A stretch of DNA of 64,000 nt from Marivivens sp. Lineage in GTDB: Bacteria; Pseudomonadota; Alphaproteobacteria; Rhodobacterales; Rhodobacteraceae. Positions within the stretch are counted from its first letter, which is position 1. Every line of letters begins with the position of its first letter. The translations under genes and the position numbers were made by a program. Under the pieces are notes generated by a model. The model made no database searches, was not told the DNA's origin, and saw nothing but the letters and a program-made list of their open reading frames with translations. This document shows positions 56,410-63,459 of the stretch, piece by piece. Location of the stretch: positions 1 through 64,000 of the forward strand of contig JAEPMR010000005.1 of the NCBI GenBank assembly GCA_017643845.1, written 5' to 3'.

Positions 56410-57792
56410 CTATCCCTGCGCTGCCCGTGGTCCCGGACCGAATACCTCTTCCACAAAGCCCGGCAGGTCCTCCATTTGACGGAGGGAAAGACCGGCCCCC
56501 GAAACTTCTTTGCGAAGCTGCGGAAGGATTGCAGAGGAAAAACCAAGTTTTTGGGCTTCTTTCAACCGGTTTTCCGTCTGTGACCCCGGTCTTAGCCCGC
56601 CGGAGAGCGATAATTCACCCATAATCACACAATCTGGCGGTACCGTGGCATCCTCTCGCGCCGATACGAGCGCCGCAGCAACCGCCAGATCGGCCGCCGG
56701 ATCGGAGATGCGAAGCCCGCCCGCCACATTAAGGTAGACGTCCAGCCCCGCGAAACTCACACCGCATCGCGCATCCAGCACCGCAAGGATCATCGCCAGC
56801 CGCCCGCCATCCCAGCCGACGACCGACCGTCGCGGCTGCGCCGTAGGGGATGGGGCAACCAATGCCTGAAATTCGCACAGCATCGGGCGGCTGCCCTCGA
56901 TCCCTGCAAACACCACCGAGCCGGGCGCAGGCTTCCCGCGTTCGGACAGGAACAGCGCCGAGGGATTTCGCACCTCGATCAGCCCTTTGCCGGTCATTTC
57001 GAAGACGCCGATCTCATCGGCAGGTCCAAAACGGTTCTTCACTGCCCGCAGGAGCCGGAATTGATGTCCCCGCTCGCCTTCGAAATAGAGCACGGTATCG
57101 ACCATATGCTCCACCACCCGTGGCCCCGCAATCGCGCCTTCCTTGGTCACATGCCCGACCATCACCATAGCAATGCCCTGCCGCTTGGCAAAGCTGGTCA
57201 GCTCATGCGCACAGGCCCGCACCTGACTCACAGAGCCGGGCGCGCTGTCCACATTGTCGGCCCACATCGTCTGGATCGAGTCGATGATCGCGAGGTCAGG
57301 TTTTTCGCTGTCCAGCGTTGTCAGGATGTCCCGCAGGTTGGTGGCCGATGCCAGCTGCACAGGGCTTTTCGTTAATCCCAGTCGCCGCGCCCGCATCTGC
57401 ACTTGGCTGACGGATTCTTCACCAGAGAAATAGATCACCTTCAGCCCGTTACGCGCGAACCGCGCCGCCGCCTGCAACAGGAGCGTCGATTTCCCGATCC
57501 CCGGATCGCCGCCTAAGAGCAACGCGGAGGCTTTCACCAATCCGCCGCCCAGCACGCGGTCCAGTTCCTCGACCCCCGCCAGCGTGCGCGGTGGCTCCGG
57601 TTCTTCTGTCGCAAGATCGGTCAATGGCACGCTGCGCCCGCGTTTTGCGCCCAGCGACTTTGCCGCCGGTCCCGCGGCCAAAGGTTGCTCCTCGACGATG
57701 GAATTCCACGCGCCGCAGCCATCGCACTTGCCCGACCATTTCGAATAGGTCGCGCCGCAAGCCGTGCAGGAATAATTCAGGTCTTTTGCCAT
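56410..57792 (-). CDS. radA: DNA repair protein RadA
   Basis: The 460-residue protein has an N-terminal C4 zinc finger (C9, C12, C23, C26), a RecA-like ATPase with Walker A GGDPGIGKSTLLL, the RadA-specific KNRFG motif, and a C-terminal Lon-protease-like domain (LDVYLNVAGGLRISDPAADL). RadA drives branch migration in recombination repair. The ATG at 57792 places the zinc finger at the usual position; an upstream in-frame start is disregarded. Confidence 0.96.
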   Translation of the reverse strand: MAKDLNYSCTACGATYSKWSGKCDGCGAWNSIVEEQPLAAGPAAKSLGAKRGRSVPLTDLATEEPEPPRTLAGVEELDRVLGGGLVKASALLLGGDPGIGKSTLLLQAAARFARNGLKVIYFSGEESVSQVQMRARRLGLTKSPVQLASATNLRDILTTLDSEKPDLAIIDSIQTMWADNVDSAPGSVSQVRACAHELTSFAKRQGIAMVMVGHVTKEGAIAGPRVVEHMVDTVLYFEGERGHQFRLLRAVKNRFGPADEIGVFEMTGKGLIEVRNPSALFLSERGKPAPGSVVFAGIEGSRPMLCEFQALVAPSPTAQPRRSVVGWDGGRLAMILAVLDARCGVSFAGLDVYLNVAGGLRISDPAADLAVAAALVSAREDATVPPDCVIMGELSLSGGLRPGSQTENRLKEAQKLGFSSAILPQLRKEVSGAGLSLRQMEDLPGFVEEVFGPGPRAAQG

Positions 57793-57846
57793 GATGACGG
57801 TTTTGGCCCAATCTGCCCCGCGCGGCAACGCTCAATCTGCCGTGCG

Positions 57847-58449
57847 CTAATGTCCGCGTAAAATCGGGATCAGTGTCGCCACCAACAAAAGCGCCATCAC
57901 GATATTGAATGTCCGCAACCGCACCGGTGAGGTCAGGAATTTCCGCATCTGCTGGCCGAGGACAGTCCAGAAACTGATTGACGGGATGTTCGTGCAGGCA
58001 AAAACCACCGCCACGATCACCACTTCCCGCATCGTCTGGCTACCCGTATAGGCGCTGATCGCCGTTAATGCCATGAACCATCCCTTCGGGTTCACCCATT
58101 GAAAGGCGGCGGCTTCTAAAAATGTAAATGGCCGCCCGCCGGTTTCGGGCGCATCGGGGGCTTTCGGCGCGGCATTGGCAATCTTCCATGACAGATAGAG
58201 TAGATAGGCGACCGACACCCATTTCATGACCGTCAGTGTCACGGGATAGGTCTCGAAGACCTGCACCAACCCCGCGCCCAGCACCACAATCATAAACGAA
58301 TGTCCCAGCCCCACGCCGAGCATATGCGGCACCGTGCGGCGCACGCCGAAATTGGCGCCGGATGCCATTAGCATCATGTTGTTCGGTCCGGGCGTGATCG
58401 AGCTTACAAATGCAAATCCCATCAGCGCGGTGAGCAATTCCCAAGGCAT
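57847..58449 (-). CDS. LysE/RhtB-family exporter
   Basis: The 200-residue protein has six predicted membrane helices and the N-terminal GFAFVSSITPGPNNMMLMAS motif typical of the LysE/RhtB amino-acid efflux family, plus FQWVNPKGWFMALTA in the middle. The substrate is unknown. Its ribosome binding site GAGGGAGG (58463-58456, spacing 6) is an unusually perfect complement to the CCUCCUCCC loop of the small-RNA hairpins that lie immediately upstream. The gene is also the next coding sequence on the same strand after that array. Confidence 0.9.
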   Translation of the reverse strand: MPWELLTALMGFAFVSSITPGPNNMMLMASGANFGVRRTVPHMLGVGLGHSFMIVVLGAGLVQVFETYPVTLTVMKWVSVAYLLYLSWKIANAAPKAPDAPETGGRPFTFLEAAAFQWVNPKGWFMALTAISAYTGSQTMREVVIVAVVFACTNIPSISFWTVLGQQMRKFLTSPVRLRTFNIVMALLLVATLIPILRGH

Positions 58450-58516
58450 GGAGACCTCCCTCGTGATGCGCCTGCATTTCCGGTTTTTGAGTGAAGGGCA
58501 AGCCCCGCAAACGAAA

Positions 58517-58553
58517 ACGGCGACGACCCAGGGAGGAGGAGGGTCATCGCCGT
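58517..58553 (-). ncRNA. CcsR-type hairpin 9 in transcript order (last)
   Basis: A 13-base stem (58517-58529 with 58541-58553, one C/A mismatch) encloses loop 58530-58540. On the minus strand the stem is followed by TTTCGTTT, so it may also act as the terminator of the array. Confidence 0.8.
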
Positions 58554-58563
58554 TCTTTTTGCA

Positions 58564-58601
58564 CGTCGCAGCACCCAGGGAGGAGGAAGGGGTGCGTCGC
58601 G
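58564..58601 (-). ncRNA. CcsR-type hairpin 8 in transcript order
   Basis: The inner stem GCACCC (58571-58576) pairs with GGGTGC (58590-58595); the outer part is imperfect. The loop contains AGGGAGGAGGAA on the plus strand. It is the weakest stem of the nine. Confidence 0.7.
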
Positions 58602-58610
58602 TTCGTTGTC

Positions 58611-58648
58611 GAGCCGGACCTCCAAGGGAGGAGGAGGAGGGCCGTCTC
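58611..58648 (-). ncRNA. CcsR-type hairpin 7 in transcript order
   Basis: An interrupted stem: GAG/CTC, CGG/CCG and CCTCC/GGAGG blocks separated by single mismatches, closing loop 58624-58635 (AAGGGAGGAGGA on the plus strand). Confidence 0.75.
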
Positions 58649-58654
58649 GTTTTT

Positions 58655-58692
58655 ACGGCGCGCGGCTAAGGGAGGAGGAAGCCCCGCGTCGT
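58655..58692 (-). ncRNA. CcsR-type hairpin 6 in transcript order
   Basis: A 13-position stem (58655-58667 with 58680-58692) with one G/T pair and one C/C mismatch encloses loop 58668-58679 (AAGGGAGGAGGA on the plus strand). Confidence 0.78.
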
Positions 58693-58707
58693 ATTTGCGT
58701 TCCGGTC

Positions 58708-58745
58708 ACCGGATGCCCCTAGGGAGGAGGAGCGGGGCATCCGGT
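58708..58745 (-). ncRNA. CcsR-type hairpin 5 in transcript order
   Basis: A perfect 12-base stem (ACCGGATGCCCC with GGGGCATCCGGT) encloses a 14-base loop containing TAGGGAGGAGGAG on the plus strand. Confidence 0.82.
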
Positions 58746-58753
58746 CCAGAACA

Positions 58754-58787
58754 TCAGCGCTCCAAAGGGAGGAGGAGGAGGCGCTGA
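58754..58787 (-). ncRNA. CcsR-type hairpin 4 in transcript order
   Basis: TCAGCGC pairs with GCGCTGA (58754-58760 with 58781-58787), and TCC/GGA extends the stem with one bulge. The loop is AAAGGGAGGAGGA on the plus strand. Confidence 0.78.
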
Positions 58788-58800
58788 ATTCTTTGGTGCG

Positions 58801-58836
58801 GGCGGTGGCGTCAGGGAGGAGGAAGACGCCACCGCC
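58801..58836 (-). ncRNA. CcsR-type hairpin 3 in transcript order
   Basis: A perfect 12-base stem (GGCGGTGGCGTC with GACGCCACCGCC) encloses the 12-base loop AGGGAGGAGGAA (plus strand). This is the clearest unit of the array. Confidence 0.85.
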
Positions 58837-58842
58837 GCTAGT

Positions 58843-58880
58843 TCGGGCCGCTCCAAGGGAGGAGGAGAAGAGCGGTCCGA
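58843..58880 (-). ncRNA. CcsR-type hairpin 2 in transcript order
   Basis: An 11-position stem (58843-58853 with 58870-58880, one G/T pair) encloses a loop containing AAGGGAGGAGGAG on the plus strand. Confidence 0.8.
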
Positions 58881-58887
58881 TATGTCA

Positions 58888-58919
58888 GGGCGCCATCAGG
58901 GAGGAGGAAGATGGCGTCC
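58888..58919 (-). ncRNA. CcsR-type hairpin 1 in transcript order (first after DUF1127)
   Basis: A 10-position stem (GGGCGCCATC with GATGGCGTCC, one G/T pair) encloses AGGGAGGAGGAA on the plus strand. It begins only 9 bases after the DUF1127 stop codon, so both must share a transcript. Confidence 0.82.
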
Positions 58920-58928
58920 CGATCCGAA

Positions 58929-59147
58929 TTACTTGCCGTATGCAGCTTCCGTCGCGATTGCCTGGATGTTCGAACGGGCAATGCCTAGATCGGCCAGATC
59001 ACGCTCGTTCAGGGCTTCCAGCTCATTCAGTGTGCGCAGGTAAACAGCGCGCTTTGCGAGCCGGTCAGTGATCGAGGCGCGGAGCGTTGCGAAGCGCTCA
59101 ACAAGGTTGAAACCTGAAGCGATGCGGATGTCGTTTGCGTATGCCAT
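58929..59147 (-). CDS. DUF1127 small protein, CcaF1-like
   Basis: The 72-residue basic protein ends with a DUF1127 motif (RTLNELEALNERDLADLGIARSNI), a short helical element present in many stress-induced alphaproteobacterial proteins. In Rhodobacter sphaeroides the equivalent gene product CcaF1 is co-expressed with CcsR small RNAs and acts as an RNA-binding factor in their processing. The same arrangement here, gene then hairpin array on one strand with a 9-base gap, supports the same relationship. It starts MAYANDIRI. Confidence 0.88.
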   Translation of the reverse strand: MAYANDIRIASGFNLVERFATLRASITDRLAKRAVYLRTLNELEALNERDLADLGIARSNIQAIATEAAYGK

Positions 59148-59419
59148 GTGTCTATCTCTCTTTCTCGTCTGGTGCCGGTTTTCGCCGGCCGGGTGAATTT
59201 CGTTAGCGCTCTCTGTGCGCCGTTGATTGGAGAAATAGTCGTTTGCTGCGTTTGCACAATCCGTCGTTTATTCAATGCCGCTATGCAGCAATTGCATGGG
59301 AACTGGCATATGGCCACCCGAAGGTATAGCTGCCTGCCAAAACGCGCGTCAGTTGCTTGTGATTTACTGAAAATCCAGCGAATGTGAGCGCAAAATAAGC
59401 AGTTTGCAAAGGGAACCAT
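59148..59419. other. Divergent control region, DUF1127-CcsR array / mrp
   Basis: These 272 bases separate two divergent genes. On the minus strand TTGTGC and TATTTC, 16 bases apart at about 59259-59232, are a weak candidate promoter for the DUF1127-CcsR transcript; I could not match an RpoH consensus with confidence. A small inverted repeat GCCGG-N6-CCGGC (59174-59189) lies in the DUF1127 leader. AAAGGGAA before 59420 is the mrp ribosome binding site. Confidence 0.4.
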
Positions 59420-60517
59420 ATGCCTCTCACTCGCGAAACCGTGATGGCCGCATTGCTAAAAATCGCATTGCCGGATGGTGGAACGCTCGTCTCGCGGGAT
59501 TTCATTCGGGCGCTTACAATTGAGGGTGGATCGGTGCGGTTTGTGATCGAAGCGCCATCGCCGGAAATTGCCGCGCGGATGGAGGCGATCCGCTTGGCCG
59601 CTGAGTCGTCCGTGCGCGCTTTGCCAGGTGTTGAGTCGGTCTCCGTGGTCCTGACCGCTCATAGCGGCAGCCCGTCCCCGTCGGCCGCACCCGCGTCGGG
59701 GCAGGGGGAGCCGCCCTCTTTGAAGATCGGTCGTCATCCGACGCCGCAATCCGGTCCGGCACCGGTTGCGGGTGTCGATCGCATTCTGGCCATCGGCTCC
59801 GGTAAAGGCGGCGTTGGGAAATCCACGGTTGCCACCAATCTCGCCGTTGCACTGGCCCGCGAGGGGCGTCGCGTCGGGCTTCTGGATGCAGATATCTACG
59901 GCCCGTCACTGCCCAGAATGATGGGCGTCTCCGGCCGTCCTTCTTCGCCGGATGGCAAGCTTATCAATCCGCTGACCGCGCACGGGGTCACGGTCATGTC
60001 GATCGGCCTGATGGTCGATCCTGAAAAGGCGGTCGTCTGGCGCGGTCCGATGCTGATGGGCGCGCTTCAGCAGATGCTGACTCAGGTTCAGTGGGGTGAG
60101 CTGGATGTGCTCCTGGTCGATCTGCCTCCCGGCACCGGCGATGTGCAGCTGACGCTTTGCCAGAAAACCCAAGTGACCGGCGCGATTGTCGTTTCGACCC
60201 CGCAGGATGTCGCGCTGCTCGATGCCCGCAAGGCGCTCGATATGTTCCGCACTCTGAATACACCTGTCCTCGGCCTCATAGAGAATATGTCCACCTTCCA
60301 TTGCCCGCATTGCGGCGAGGAGACACAGATTTTCGGTCACGGTGGCGTGGCGCACGAGGCTGAGGCGCTGGGCCTTCCGCTTCTGGGCGCATTGCCCATC
60401 GATCTCGATACCCGTTTGGCTGGCGATGGTGGCGCCCCCGTCGCTAGTGGCGATGGTGCGGTAGCGGATGCCTACCGCCAGCTGGCTCGTGGGTTGGTCG
60501 CAGGCGGGATGGCCTGA
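59420..60517 (+). CDS. Mrp/NBP35-type iron-sulfur carrier ATPase
   Basis: The 365-residue protein has an N-terminal MIP18/DUF59-like domain (residues 1-80), a Ser/Pro-rich linker and a P-loop ATPase with the deviant Walker A GSGKGGVGKS (126-135). The cluster-binding CPHC motif is at C295/C298. Mrp (ApbC) carries or assembles Fe-S clusters for target enzymes. The N-terminal domain plus ATPase architecture and length are normal. It overlaps the GNAT gene by one base. Confidence 0.94.
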   Translation: MPLTRETVMAALLKIALPDGGTLVSRDFIRALTIEGGSVRFVIEAPSPEIAARMEAIRLAAESSVRALPGVESVSVVLTAHSGSPSPSAAPASGQGEPPSLKIGRHPTPQSGPAPVAGVDRILAIGSGKGGVGKSTVATNLAVALAREGRRVGLLDADIYGPSLPRMMGVSGRPSSPDGKLINPLTAHGVTVMSIGLMVDPEKAVVWRGPMLMGALQQMLTQVQWGELDVLLVDLPPGTGDVQLTLCQKTQVTGAIVVSTPQDVALLDARKALDMFRTLNTPVLGLIENMSTFHCPHCGEETQIFGHGGVAHEAEALGLPLLGALPIDLDTRLAGDGGAPVASGDGAVADAYRQLARGLVAGGMA

Positions 60518-61005
60518 TGACCGTGGACGTGCGGCCCGCCACAGACGCGGATTGGCCCGCAATTTGGGCTATTCTCGCGCCGGTGTTCCGCGCTGGGGAC
60601 ACATACACGATTGATCCCGACATTTCCGAACCCGACGCCCGCCGATATTGGATGACCACAGGCCGAGCATATGTTGCTGAAGAGGCCGGTGAGATACTCG
60701 GAACCTTCTACATCCGCCCGAACCAGCAGGGCGGTGGTGCGCATGTCTGCAACTGCGGCTATGTGACTGCGCCCGCCGCGCGGGGGCAGGGCATTGCCCG
60801 TCAGATGTGCATCGCATCCCAGCCGCTTGCCCGCGATTTGGGATTTCGTGCGATGCAGTTCAATTTTGTGGTCTCGACCAATCACGCAGCGATCCACCTT
60901 TGGGAAACTCTGGGATTTGATGTCGTCGGTCGCCTTCCGCGTGCCTTTCAGCATCCCGAACAAGGTCTCGTCGACGCACTTGTGATGTATCGCTGGCTCG
61001 ACTGA
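60517..61005 (+). CDS. GNAT-family N-acetyltransferase
   Basis: The 162-residue protein has the acetyl-CoA-binding signature NCGYVTAPAARGQGIARQM (motif A, R/Q-x-x-G-x-G/A) and the C-terminal NHAAIHLWETLGFDVVGRLP characteristic of GNAT enzymes. The substrate is unknown. The ATG at 60517 shares its first base with the mrp stop (TGATG), so the two are co-transcribed. It is the last gene before the long AT-rich region ahead of mraZ. Confidence 0.88.
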   Translation: MTVDVRPATDADWPAIWAILAPVFRAGDTYTIDPDISEPDARRYWMTTGRAYVAEEAGEILGTFYIRPNQQGGGAHVCNCGYVTAPAARGQGIARQMCIASQPLARDLGFRAMQFNFVVSTNHAAIHLWETLGFDVVGRLPRAFQHPEQGLVDALVMYRWLD

Positions 61006-61139
61006 GAACTCTCTGGGAAATCATGGTCTGAACAAGGGCCAATTCCGAATCACACAGGCTTGAATTCTGTTTCGCGCGGGGTTTCCCGATAGCTTTGCGG
61101 TATTTGTTCTTTTAATGTTCTCAATAAGTTGCTGATAGA

Positions 61140-61164
61140 TGGGATTTTTTGGGAACTGACGGGC
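61140..61164 (+). promoter_or_regulatory. MraZ-box-like repeats TGGGA-N5-TGGGA-N5-CGGGC
   Basis: Three related pentamers occur at an exact 10-base period (61140, 61150, 61160). This is the form of the MraZ operators upstream of mraZ in Escherichia coli, where the protein represses its own operon. They lie about 450 bases before mraZ, so they would act on a distal promoter that makes a long leader. Confidence 0.5.
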
Positions 61165-61290
61165 CTGATAAATACATAACAATATATAGTGTACGATTTC
61201 CTAAATTAAACTAAATGCGCCAAAATTTCCGCCAATTCCATCCCACATCTTGTTTTTCACGACTATTTAATCCTGTATATTGTGTCGAAT

Positions 61291-61335
61291 TCCCAAAATA
61301 TTCTGTTGATTACCATGAATTCCCATGGCATCCCT
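61291..61335 (-). promoter_or_regulatory. Second phased TGGGA cluster, minus orientation
   Basis: On the minus strand AGGGA (61335), TGGGA (61325), TGGTA (61315) and a further TGGGA (61295) fall on the same 10-base phase; an isolated TGGGA at 61245 also fits. This could be a second MraZ-binding region in inverted orientation. Confidence 0.4.
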
Positions 61336-61551
61336 AATTCATCGAATGCAGCAGGACATCGAACAAGGGGCACAAAAAGAACCCCACCGGCAAAAAATAG
61401 CAGGTTTCATGCAGGCACCCGCTTCATTCGAACGAAAGAGATCCGGCGCGCGAGCGAGCAGACATCCCCCCAGGTGGCGCGTGCAGTCGGACTTCCCGTG
61501 AGGGACGAGGGCGGCGGATTGAGCAGTGGCAGCAGCTCGATCCGCCGTTTT
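61336..61551 (+). ncRNA. Candidate UpsM-like small RNA from the mraZ leader
   Basis: In Rhodobacter sphaeroides an abundant small RNA, UpsM, is produced from the 5' leader of the mraZ operon by partial termination ahead of mraZ. Here a leader in the equivalent place ends in a terminator-like hairpin at 61512-61551. The 5' end given is only a guess, and no sequence identity with UpsM can be checked here. Confidence 0.35.
61512..61551 (+). terminator. Terminator- or attenuator-like hairpin in the mraZ leader
   Basis: CGGCGGATTGAGC (61512-61524) pairs with GCTCGATCCGCCG (61535-61547) with one T/G pair and a 10-base loop, followed by TTTTCGGTT. It lies 55 bases before mraZ. Read-through would express the dcw genes, while termination would yield a short leader RNA. 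Confidence 0.55.
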
Positions 61552-61606
61552 CGGTTCAAGGCCCCGCTTCGGGGCGCGAGCGACAACAGGAGAGGGGCCG
61601 CGACAC

Positions 61607-62113
61607 GTGGTTCTGAGTTTTACAGGCGAATACGTCCAGAAGGTGGACAGCAAAGGCCGGATGTCTATTCCAGCCGATTTTCGCCGTGTGCTCGAAGCTG
61701 GTGACAGCGACTGGACCGATGGCCTCCCCGTTCCGCTCTATCTTCTTTACGGCGACCACCTGAAAGAGACCCTGCACGTTTACACCGTTGCCGGTTTCCA
61801 GGCGATTGCCGACCGCATCACCGCCATGCCGCTTGGCGATCCGAACCGTACCCGCCTGTCGCGCCTGATCCTTGGCCAGTCGATCCGCCTCGATGTCGAT
61901 AAGGATGGTCGCGTGGTGATGCCGATCCGCCAACGTCAGAAACTTGGCCTGACGGAAGGCGAGGTCTATTTCTCCGGCGTCGGTGATCATTTCGAGATTT
62001 GGAAAGCCGAGACCTTCAGCGACACCGTCGGTCAGTCGCTGACCGACTGGCTCGCTGACCAGCCTGACGACTTCGATCCCCTTAGCCTGCTGGGGCAGGG
62101 CGGAGGCACATAG
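61607..62113 (+). CDS. mraZ: Transcriptional regulator MraZ
   Basis: The 168-residue protein has two SpoVT/AbrB-like MraZ domains: residues about 5-55 (GEYVQKVDSKGRMSIPADFR) and about 85-135 (LDVDKDGRVVMPIRQRQKLG). MraZ binds upstream of its own operon and regulates division and cell-wall genes. The GTG at 61607 is the best start (MVLSFTGEYVQ); the open frame upstream to 61526 lies within the leader hairpins and lacks family similarity. It is followed after 3 bases by rsmH, the usual dcw order. Confidence 0.9.
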   Translation: MVLSFTGEYVQKVDSKGRMSIPADFRRVLEAGDSDWTDGLPVPLYLLYGDHLKETLHVYTVAGFQAIADRITAMPLGDPNRTRLSRLILGQSIRLDVDKDGRVVMPIRQRQKLGLTEGEVYFSGVGDHFEIWKAETFSDTVGQSLTDWLADQPDDFDPLSLLGQGGGT

Positions 62114-62116
62114 CCG

Positions 62117-63100
62117 ATGTCCTCCGCTGCCGCATCCGCCCCCCACATTCCAGTCCTCTTGCAGCCGCTGATCGAAGCGGTCGCGCCTGTCTCCGGCACC
62201 TGGCTCGATGGCACCTTTGGCGCCGGCGGCTACACCCGTGAATTGCTCGCAGCCGGTGCGGATCGTGTAATCGCGGTGGATCGCGATCCGCTCGCCTTTG
62301 AGATGGCCGCGACTTGGGCGGGCGACTATGGCGACCGCCTTGAAATGGTCGAGGGCACGTTTTCCCGGCTCGATGAATACGGCGATGCGCTGGATGGTGT
62401 GGTGCTCGATATCGGCGTGTCCTCGATGCAGCTCGATCAGGCCGAACGGGGGTTTTCTTTCATGAAGGATGGCCCTCTCGACATGCGCATGAGCCAGTCC
62501 GGTCCGTCCGCGGCCGATCTGGTGAACGAGCTTCCCGAGGGCGAGCTTGCCGATATCATCTATCTTTTCGGAGAGGAGCGTGCCTCCCGCCGGATTGCCC
62601 GCGCCATCGTTGCGGCACGCCCGATCCATCGAACCTTGCAGCTTGCCGAAATCGTTTCCTCCTGCCTCCCGCGCCCAAAGCCGGGTCAGAGCCACCCCGC
62701 CACGCGCACCTTTCAGGCGCTGCGCATCGCGGTGAATGATGAATACGGCGAGCTGGCCGAAGGTCTGATGGCTGCAGAGCGCGCGCTGCGCCCGGGCGGC
62801 TATCTGGCGGTTGTCACCTTTCATTCGGTCGAAGACCGTATGGTCAAACGTTTCCTGCAAATGCGCGCAGGGCGCACCGCGAATGCAAATCGCTTTGCGC
62901 CGCAGGTGGAAAAAGACGCGCCCGCCTTTGAAATCATCACGCGCAAGGCGATCAGCGCCGACGATACCGAACTGGCCGATAACCCCAGAGCGCGTTCCGC
63001 CCGTCTGCGCGTCGCCCGCCGCACGGATGCGCCTGCCGCCTCCGTGGATCGCGCAGCGCTCGGTATGCCACAGAAGTCACCAAAAAAGGGGAGGTCGTGA
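62117..63100 (+). CDS. rsmH: 16S rRNA (cytosine-1402-N4) methyltransferase
   Basis: The 327-residue protein (formerly MraW) has the SAM-binding motif [14 protein letters not shown] near residue 30 and [18 protein letters not shown]. It also shows PLDMRM and the [13 protein letters not shown] segment, all diagnostic of RsmH. It methylates C1402 of 16S rRNA. It lies between mraZ and ftsL; its stop overlaps the ftsL start by one base (TGATG). Confidence 0.96.
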   Translation: MSSAAASAPHIPVLLQPLIEAVAPVSGTWLDGTFGAGGYTRELLAAGADRVIAVDRDPLAFEMAATWAGDYGDRLEMVEGTFSRLDEYGDALDGVVLDIGVSSMQLDQAERGFSFMKDGPLDMRMSQSGPSAADLVNELPEGELADIIYLFGEERASRRIARAIVAARPIHRTLQLAEIVSSCLPRPKPGQSHPATRTFQALRIAVNDEYGELAEGLMAAERALRPGGYLAVVTFHSVEDRMVKRFLQMRAGRTANANRFAPQVEKDAPAFEIITRKAISADDTELADNPRARSARLRVARRTDAPAASVDRAALGMPQKSPKKGRS

Positions 63101-63459
63101 TGCGCGGGGTTCTCTATGTCGTAACCGCTTTGGTCGTGATTGCGCTGGGGTTTTGGGCCTACCAGCAGAATTACCGCACACAGGATGTGATCGGTGAGGT
63201 CCGCTCCCTTCACGCCGACATCGGTGACGCCCACGCACGACTTCGGGTGTTGCGGGCTGAATGGGCCTACCTCAACCGTCCTGACCGCTTGCGTGACCTC
63301 GCTGACCTGAATTTCGAGCGCCTCGGCCTTCTGCCACTTCAGCCGCAAAATTTCGGCTCGATTGAGCAAATTACCTATCCACCCGCCGCACTCGATCCCA
63401 TCGTTCGATCCATTGAGCTGTCCAGCAGCAACGCCCCCGATGCGGAGGAGCCGCTATGA
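63100..63459 (+). CDS. ftsL: Cell division protein FtsL
   Basis: The 119-residue small bitopic protein has one membrane helix ([21 protein letters not shown]) followed by a leucine-zipper-like periplasmic coiled coil (LHADIGDAHARLRVLRAEWAYL), the expected FtsL form. It bridges FtsQ/FtsB and FtsI/FtsW in the divisome. The ATG at 63100 is chosen over a GTG at 63097 because GGGGAGG is correctly spaced. Its stop overlaps ftsI (ATGA). Confidence 0.88.
   Translation: MRGVLYVVTALVVIALGFWAYQQNYRTQDVIGEVRSLHADIGDAHARLRVLRAEWAYLNRPDRLRDLADLNFERLGLLPLQPQNFGSIEQITYPPAALDPIVRSIELSSSNAPDAEEPL

Larger units (their letters stand above)
58517..58919 (-). ncRNA. Array of nine CcsR/cuckoo-type small-RNA hairpins
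   Basis: Nine stem-loops follow one another with 6-15 base gaps. Their stems differ in sequence but every loop contains GGGAGGAGG on the plus strand, that is CCUCCUCCC when read from the minus strand. This motif, and the position directly after a DUF1127 gene on the same strand, match the CcsR1-4 RNAs of Rhodobacter sphaeroides (cuckoo family), which are processed from a transcript with the DUF1127 gene ccaF1 and respond to stress. Complementary pairs in each stem co-vary, which points to selected RNA structure. The known cluster has four RNAs. Whether nine hairpins here yield nine one-hairpin RNAs or four to five two-hairpin RNAs is not readable. Confidence 0.88.
61006..61606. other. Long AT-rich leader region upstream of mraZ
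   Basis: About 600 bases without a credible gene. The part at 61085-61345 is strikingly AT-rich for this genome. It carries phased TGGGA repeats on both strands, AT-rich promoter-like stretches around 61172-61190, and, nearer mraZ, a GC-rich hairpin with a T run (61512-61551) and a second GCCCC/GGGGC hairpin (61561-61575). It is best read as the promoter and 5' leader of the mraZ-dcw operon. The start codon used for mraZ (GTG 61607) has AGGAGAGG about 12 bases upstream. Confidence 0.6.

Noticed and set aside
58517-58919. CRISPR array or simple tandem repeat
   Set aside because: Only the 9-12-base loop recurs. The flanks are different but self-complementary at each copy, and spacing varies, so hairpin RNAs explain the pattern; no direct repeat of CRISPR length or cas gene is present.
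61282-61704. 140-codon open frame ahead of mraZ
   Set aside because: It crosses the leader hairpins and the mraZ start in another frame; composition changes midway and no family is recognisable.
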